DNA of 64,000 nucleotides, taken from positions 75,376,523-75,440,522 of the forward strand of contig OY997589.1 of assembly GCA_963921825.1 (NCBI GenBank), in the 5' to 3' direction. Positions 58,069 to 64,000 of the stretch are shown here, in pieces. The first letter of the stretch is position 1, and each line of letters opens with the position of its first letter. This stretch comes from Erodium maritimum. Lineage: Eukaryota; Streptophyta; Magnoliopsida; Geraniales; Geraniaceae. The notes below the pieces were generated by a model, which saw only the letters and a list, made by a program, of their open reading frames with translations, was not told the DNA's origin and searched no databases. The position numbers were made by a program, and so were the translations under genes.

Positions 58069-59119
58069 TTTTTAAACGGGTATCCGGAGACTTTCATAAA
58101 TACTAATAGGTAATCAAACAAGACAGAGTGTGACCGGTCCGGGTTCCAGATGTATGTCCGAGCCGACCGTAGAAGGCTCGGAGCTCATGGACTCATAATG
58201 ATAGCCTACTTGAAATCGTAGGCACAAACTCAAGACAGCTCCTTACCATCGTCTCAAAACAACGAGACATAAAGTAAAATGTCCTAACCAACACAGAAAG
58301 TAAATTGTTCCAGAAATAATACGGATAAAAATGAAGCAGGTAAAAAAGTTGAGTTGTTGGTACAGGCTGCCCGGGACCTCCCAGCACTGGTTGTCCCGGG
58401 TCTGTAGGTATAGTCTGACATCGACTCCACCCACCCCTGTCGGGTCGGGTCAACCCTGCATCGGAGGCTTCCCTGCCTCCGTCTGCTTCATCTGGTCCTC
58501 CTCAGTGATCATCATCGGGTGGTGATCGCTCCGGTAGGTCTCGGCCCGGCCTCATGCCAGTTCCAGGCGTTGACTCCCTAGACGGTCACCCGGTACCGGA
58601 TGAAGATCCATCGGCGGAGCTTCAACGAACCGGTACTACAAAAACGGCCACAGGGGCCTGTGTGCCCGCCCTTGCATGGGCCAATTGCATCGTCGGTGCA
58701 TGGCCATTGGCCACATGGCCAATCCGAGGGGAGGAGGAGGGATCCGGTGAGGATCCACCAGTGACAACGGTGCCATACCCATGAGAGATCTTCCTCCACC
58801 GGCATGACGGCGTTGCAAAAAGTGGGACATCGTCGTCGATTGAGGAAGGTGGGGAGACTTAAGCAGCGTTGAGGAGGAGAGATTCGGGCGGCTGTAGCAG
58901 ACGGCGTGGGATCGGTGAACGGCGACGGCGTCGACCCTTGCTAGGGTAAGAGAAGAACCTCGAGGGGTGGACAGAGCGCTTGGAAGCAGGGGGCTTCAAT
59001 GGTGGAAGCAAAGGGCTTCAATGGTGGAAGCTTCAATTATGGCTGCAATGGAGGGGGGAGGGGGTGGCTGTGCGTAGAGAGAGCGCTCAGCCTAGGGTTT
59101 TTTTTTTAATTCAATGAGT
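58069..59119 (-). mobile_element. Short LINE copy of the 14199-16648 family, upstream of the SNF2 gene
   Basis: A perfect 17-bp duplication TTCTCTTGTTATCTTTT flanks the insert (58052-58068, 59120-59136). A T run at the left (58066-58074) followed by AAACGGGTA is the poly(A) end on the minus strand, identical in design to ACCCGTTTAAAA at 16631-16650. The peptide TDPGQPVLGGPGQP and the following FYLLHFYPYYFWN correspond to TDPGQPMLGGPGQP and LLFSYFYYVFWD in the other copy. It lacks most of ORF1 and is about 1.05 kb, so it is an internally deleted or shorter non-autonomous member. Confidence 0.88.
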
Positions 59120-59140
59120 TTCTCTTGTTATCTTTTGTCA

Positions 59141-59221
59141 TACGGTAAACTACAAATGCATATCCTGAAGTTGTCACGTTTAACTGATGATTACCCTGAA
59201 GTTTAAAGTTAACTGATGCAT
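59141..59221. mobile_element. Probable MITE fragment cut by the gypsy LTR
   Basis: GGTAAACTACAAATGCATATCC, CTGAAGTTGTCACGTTTAACT and TACCCTGAAGTTTAAAG resemble the terminal phrases of the two MULE-type MITEs. The sequence stops at 59221, where the LTR begins. The other half would lie beyond the window. Confidence 0.45.
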
Positions 59222-61071
59222 TGTAAGAATCGCCCCCGGTCGATCCCGGTCGAACCGGTGAATTTTGGCGAAAGTTGACTTTTTGTCGGAAAAGTCAACC
59301 GATGACTCCAGGAGTCATTCGAGACCTTTTCGGGGCTCAAAAAGGTTAGATGTCGTTACGATTAGCTTAATTGGGCCGTTTCCTTTCTAACGGCTGTAAT
59401 TGTGAAAAAGTCAACCCGGGGTCAATTTCGGTCAAACCTCGAGTCTTAGTGAATAAATTAATTGTTTGATGAGATATTTTGGTAGAGGTGTTTCCCACAT
59501 GGACACATGTCCATAGTGGCTTGGGTGAGAAGAAACAAGGGAGAAATGACCCTTATACCCTTGAAATTGGTCACGAGAGGCTTTTACGCAAAGGGGGCAA
59601 TTGGGTCAATACCAAATTAAGTTTTAAAGTGGATTGGGACAACATTTCAGCCCATTTTACAAGCATTGGCCGAAATTTAAAGAGAGAGCAAAGGAAGAGC
59701 TCCCATGGAAGCTTGAAGAAGAAGCAAGGAGAAAAGGAGGAGGCTTTGGCTTGTTTCTACCTCAAAACATCTCACAAACCCCATTTTCTTCTTCTACTCT
59801 CCATTTCCAAGGTAAAGCTCATAAGTAAATTCGTTTTTATTGGAATTGAATCATGGGTTTGATGAAGAAAAGCTAGAAATAGTTGGGTTTAAGGTTTTTA
59901 TGGCTTAGATGATAGTTTTGGTGAAGAAATGTGGAGTGGTTGATAGAAATCACTTGATTTGTGTTGTTTCTGATGAAGACCCATCTTGGGTAATGAAGTA
60001 TTGAGGGTTTTGGATCTTTTTTGGAGGTTTGAGGTAGAAATTCGTGAAAAAAAAAGTTGAAGGAGGAAGAAGAAGGAGTCTGCCTAGACTAGCACGGAAC
60101 GCCGCACGGACCGGGCCAAGATCCGGCATGGAACGCCGCACGGACCGTGCAGGGTCCGCCACGGAGTTCCACGCGGATTGTGCCTGGTTCCGGGCCGGTG
60201 TGCTGCACGGGCAGGGTGGGGTACCGGGCCTGTGGGCCACCCAGTTTGGGCCTCGTTCCGGCCCATTTTCCCTTCAGCCCATATTTCAATTTTCGAGAAT
60301 AATTCGAATATTTCCTCGTTAAGCTATTTTGATTTAGCATTGATTCGCGAATTGTTTGTGACCTTAGACTTTGGACTCGAGCACGGCGGAGGAGGATACT
60401 AGACGGATCTTGAAGTGACTAAGCGTTCGGAAAGCGTTCGAGGTAGGGAAAGTAGCGAATATCGGTTTAATTACGGAAAGTTACTATTATGCATATAGGT
60501 TGCGAATACTTGATATAATGATAGAACTACATGCAGGATGTGAGGAACGAGTGAAATGAGGGATAGCTTACGAGCCATGTCGAGCCGTAAGTTTGGAAAT
60601 TGTCGTCCTGTAGATATGCATGTGGGCCATGTCGAGCCTTTAGGTTTGTGTGTTGGTTGTGATGCCATGATCTATGATTGTGATGCTTGATGTGTGGTTA
60701 TCCGTTGTTAGATTGAGAATCATAATATGGTATACTCAGAGTAGTATGTTGTTGTGTTTTGGCAAGTGTGATATGCTTGATATGTTGTGAACCAATGTTT
60801 GTGATATGATCGGGTGATTGATAGACCGACGTGATGTGTTGTGGTAAGTTGGCTCGGTTGGTATACCGTGGTTGAACTATGGCATTGTGATGCGTGAGAC
60901 TCTCTTGAGGTATGTTCCGAGATGAGGTGTATTCCGGTATGATACCTACACCGAGGGGGTATGCCGATGTGCGGAAGTATCTAGGCCGACGGTGAGGTCC
61001 CACGTATGCGATCCCCCGGGGAGTGGTTCCGATACAATACCTACATCTAGGGGGTATGCCGGTGTAGGGTA

Positions 61072-61245
61072 TCTAGGTCGATGATGTGTGATCCGATATG
61101 ATGTGTTGTGATTGTGCCCCGATGCGGTTCTGGGAAGACATCTAGGTCGATGTTGTGTGATCCGGTGTGATGTATTGTGATTGTGCCTCGATGCGGTTCC
61201 GGGAAGATATCTAGGTCGATGCTATGTGATCCGGTACGATATGGG
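61072..61245. repeat. Tandem repeat, about 2.5 x 69 bp, in the gypsy LTR
   Basis: Units start TCTAGGTCGATG at 61072, 61141 and 61210. The third copy is partial. Copies differ at a few positions. Confidence 0.9.
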
Positions 61246-61454
61246 GAGTCGGGTTGTGTACAACCGGCGGAGTTCGGGGACTGCTGTACGGGACGTGTGA
61301 TTGATTTACTGTGTGATTGTATGCTTGATGATTGGATAAATGATGTGAGTATAGTGTGATAGTGGTCATGTAAGTATGTTTGTGATTTATGTGATCTCCG
61401 TGGATGTCGTTAGTGTTGTGCCTTACTAGTATGCCCTAATTGGACGGTTACTCG

Positions 61455-63122
61455 TGTTGGGTCTCGAGGTAGGGTTGGAGATGAACCAACTCGCAGCGGA
61501 AAATCAATGAAAACCAAGAGACGATTAAACCATGAAACAACTAACAAAGAATGGATTCACAAGAGAAAAATTCAGCACTATTTCTTACCAAAACAAGAAC
61601 ACCGGTTAACGAATGATTGGCTTGAGTCTCCAAGACGCCTACGTATCCACATGGGAATCAAAGCCACGTAGTTCTTCTCTTTGAGGACTCAAGAACACAA
61701 AAATGGAGGTGGAAACTAGCCAACCCCGAAATGGCCATGGAAGAGGGAGAGAAAATGTGTTTCCTATTCTTGTCTTGTGTTTGTTATGTTGAAAAAGGAT
61801 GACTTAAACATAACAAAACCCATACTTGTGCAACTAAAGGCATGGGACAAGTATGGTGTCAAGTAAGGTGTAAATAGGACAAGTATGGCAAGACAAGATT
61901 GGGTTAGGTGGTGAATCACCAACACCTTAATCTTTGTCTTGCTTACTTAGTACTAATTAATCAAGACTTGATTAATTAGTTCCATGGGCCTTGGTTGCAT
62001 GGGCCTTTCATGGGCCTCTTGGAACATGGCCCGTGGCCATTTCCAACGAGGTCTCGTGATTCGCTCATCGCCTCCAAGCCTTCCATACCGGAAATGTCCG
62101 ACATTATCCGACACGATCAATCCCAAGACTCTAAGTCTTGTCTTGATCCGTAAAGTCCTATTCACTTACGGGCACATGACTCAGAACCCAGTTTTGATCA
62201 TGTCCCGAGACAACTCCCTTTTGGCCATTCCTCATAAATGTGTCAATGAGTTTCATCCTCCGGTGTGACCCTTAGGTTTATGCATGTCAATAGATCAACG
62301 TAAAATCCCATTTTACTTGATCCTATTTAAGTGGCAACTAACGAGACTTTAGTATTGCCTGACACTGTCGATTCTAACCTTTCCGTCATCCCTGTCATTA
62401 TCCTTTTATCTGCGATATCCTGATTGAGATAAGGCATAGAGCCGTCATCCTTATTATTCTCAATCATCGTTCCTTGATATGTGAGATGACTGAAGATATG
62501 ATACCCAGTATCATGTGCATGGCCATGCTATTCTTTCAGTCACTCTCGATTAAGCGGCCGAGAACCGATATCTTTCCCATACCTCAGTATGAGGGATAAA
62601 TCCCTTAGCCGCCTTTCGTGTCACTCATGTAGCTCGTCCCCAAGCCAATCCTGGCCGTTATGGAAGCCCTGTTACGGACAACGTTAGGCTCAGGTCAAAC
62701 TCAGTTGTTGACTACATAGCGATCACAAAGACTCCTTGGTCTAAGGATACATGACAAGCTACGACACTGAATATGTTCATGACTTAATCTATGGCACATA
62801 TTCAGGGCGGGTCGTCCAATATCATGTCCCACATGATATCTATGATCAGACTCCGGAATCCCATTCCAATGACTAACAGAACGTAAGCCATAAAGAGCCA
62901 TCTTTCATACTAGTCGCTTCTAGTGAAGCTTTGTTGACTAGGGACCCATCGAGTGTGATCTATCTCAATCTATGGTTCTATTCGCATGGTGGGCATAGAT
63001 CAGAGCACACATCGATATATTACTCCAACACATAAGTAATATAGAGCCGCTTTAATTTTATTGCTAACGATGATATATACATTTGGACATTTAGGATTGA
63101 ACTATGGGCACTAAGACTAACA
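61455..63122 (-). mobile_element. Copia solo LTR nested in the gypsy LTR
   Basis: Ends TGTTGGGTCTCG (61455) and ...GACTAACA (63122) are flanked by a perfect 5-bp duplication ACTCG (61450-61454, 63123-63127). On the minus strand it starts TGTTAGTCTTAGTGCCC. It contains the phrase around GATACGTAGGCGTCTTGGAG that also occurs in the LTRs at 35740 and 36520, so all three belong to one copia lineage. No internal region remains. Confidence 0.88.
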
Positions 63123-63468
63123 ACTCGTGGTGGTGAGCGGATACTAATTACCTTAACTACTTTTCCTACTAAACGAAAGCTCACCCCTTACTTTTTAGTG
63201 TTATAGGTCTTGAACGGGATTTGTGCTAGCGGGATTCTCGGAGCTTGGGAGCTAGCGAGGGTAAGGTCTAGTATGGTCTAGAGACGTACTGTTTTACTGT
63301 TACTAAACTTATTTATTATTTGATTTTGCCGAGCTGCTGACTCGTGATGTCTTTTGGATCTTTTTAACTGTTATTGGAGACTCATTTGGTATTTAAGTTA
63401 CTTTTATTATTTATTATCTTAGTTCACGTCTCGAGTCCGGTCAAAACCGGATTTGGGGCATGACAATT

Positions 63469-63480
63469 TGGTATCAAAGC
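63469..63480 (+). other. Primer-binding site of the gypsy element
   Basis: TGGTATCAAAGC follows the LTR end and differs by one base from the initiator-Met tRNA site TGGTATCAGAGC. Confidence 0.8.
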
Positions 63481-64000
63481 CTGGTTATGTTTTTCAAAAC
63501 TTCGGACTGTACGTCAATTAAGTGGGTAGAGTTAGGGCGCTAGGTTTCTGTGTGTCAGTAACGCAAATTGGAAATGTCCGGGTGGTAAGAGTGTAATTAC
63601 CGAGACCCGAGGTGTATAGCTGCGATGACTTGCTGTGTGTTTTGAGTGTGTTAATTGTTGTGTGCAGGTTGTGATTTGAATGTCCCGCATAAGCAGATGG
63701 TTAGTGAAATTTACGAACGGGTCATGCCTAGTTTTCTGCAGAAACTGAAGTGTATGTACCATCACGATTCGGCTATAGGGGCCACTGTATCCGGACGTGA
63801 TGGAAGGATGTCAAGTGGTTACAACGTAGTTCGGGGACATCTGGACAAGGTTGTAACGACGCGATATCAACATGAATGTTATGTTAGAAAGAGCAAGTGT
63901 TAAAGAACTTGAAATTAAGTTGACGGTTGCTTATTGTGGAATTGCAGTGTGGTATGAATTGTGAATTGGGTGACTTGTGTGTGAAATTGTTGATTGAGTG
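63481..64000 (+). mobile_element. Start of the gypsy internal region
   Basis: This is leader sequence of the element that continues past the window. The open frame 63655-63903 (82 codons) shows no gag motif, so I do not call it a gene. Confidence 0.5.

Larger units (their letters stand above)
59222..63465 (+). mobile_element. Ty3/gypsy 5' LTR, containing a copia solo LTR
   Basis: The LTR opens TGTAAGAATCGCCC at 59222 and ends GGGGCATGACA at 63465. It is followed three bases later by a primer-binding site, TGGTATCAAAGC. The candidate left duplication is TGCAT (59217-59221), but its partner is off the window. Without the nested 61455-63122 insertion the LTR is about 2.6 kb, close to the 2.86-kb solo LTR at 30544-33399, to which it is clearly related. 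It includes a 69-bp tandem repeat. Confidence 0.82.

Noticed and set aside
63655-63903. 82-codon frame as gypsy gag
   Set aside because: No gag or zinc-knuckle motif was seen, and it lies in the leader just after the primer-binding site.

Overview
The window is plant nuclear DNA, probably from a eudicot. It carries spliced genes with GT-AG introns, plant-type LINEs (DUF4283/CCHC ORF1; endonuclease, reverse transcriptase, zf-RVT and RNase H in ORF2), Ty1/copia and Ty3/gypsy LTRs, Mutator-like elements (MULEs), a PIF/Harbinger element, a Stowaway MITE and a probable CACTA end. There is no sign of bacterial operons, CRISPR arrays, rRNA or intact tRNA genes.

Only one gene looks intact: a 12-exon SNF2 ATPase on the minus strand (49476-57813). 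It encodes 754 aa by my splice model and matches the Arabidopsis CHR19/ETL1 type, related to animal SMARCAD1 and yeast Fun30. All seven helicase motifs can be read. A 395-bp MULE-type MITE sits in intron 6, close to the 5' splice site, and a short LINE copy sits about 255 bp upstream of the ATG.

Almost everything else is mobile-element sequence, much of it nested. 1-6358: a Ulp1-protease-bearing, probably CACTA-like region with simple repeats and a broken GRF zinc-finger gene hit by a Stowaway MITE. 7.3-9.3 kb: two LINE fragments. 10.2-11.2 kb: a direct-repeat pair and a TRIM-like element. 12372-13723: a poly(A)-tailed insertion with a 15-bp target-site duplication (TSD). 13828-17168: a MULE with 9-bp TSD into which a 2.45-kb LINE carrying only ORF1 has jumped (14199-16648). 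17.6-24.25 kb: a decayed copia element split by a long LTR fragment and by a MULE MITE. 25.1-26.4 kb: a 5'-truncated LINE with one nonsense codon. 26648-27860: another MULE with 9-bp TSD. 27902-37867: a LINE ORF2 split by a gypsy solo LTR (30544-33399) and a copia remnant (34260-36927). 38851-41212: a PIF/Harbinger-type element with two Myb/SANT-like ORFs and no visible transposase. 41.8-48.7 kb: another LINE ORF2 and a LINE ORF1 relic. 59222-64000: a gypsy 5' LTR with primer-binding site, invaded by a copia solo LTR (61455-63122).

I found no clearly new biological system. The most useful results are the nesting order with exact TSDs, a LINE family that appears to move without its own ORF2, the transposase-less Harbinger element with paired Myb-like ORFs, and two MULEs with gene-like interiors. 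Copy number, age and expression cannot be judged without searches.
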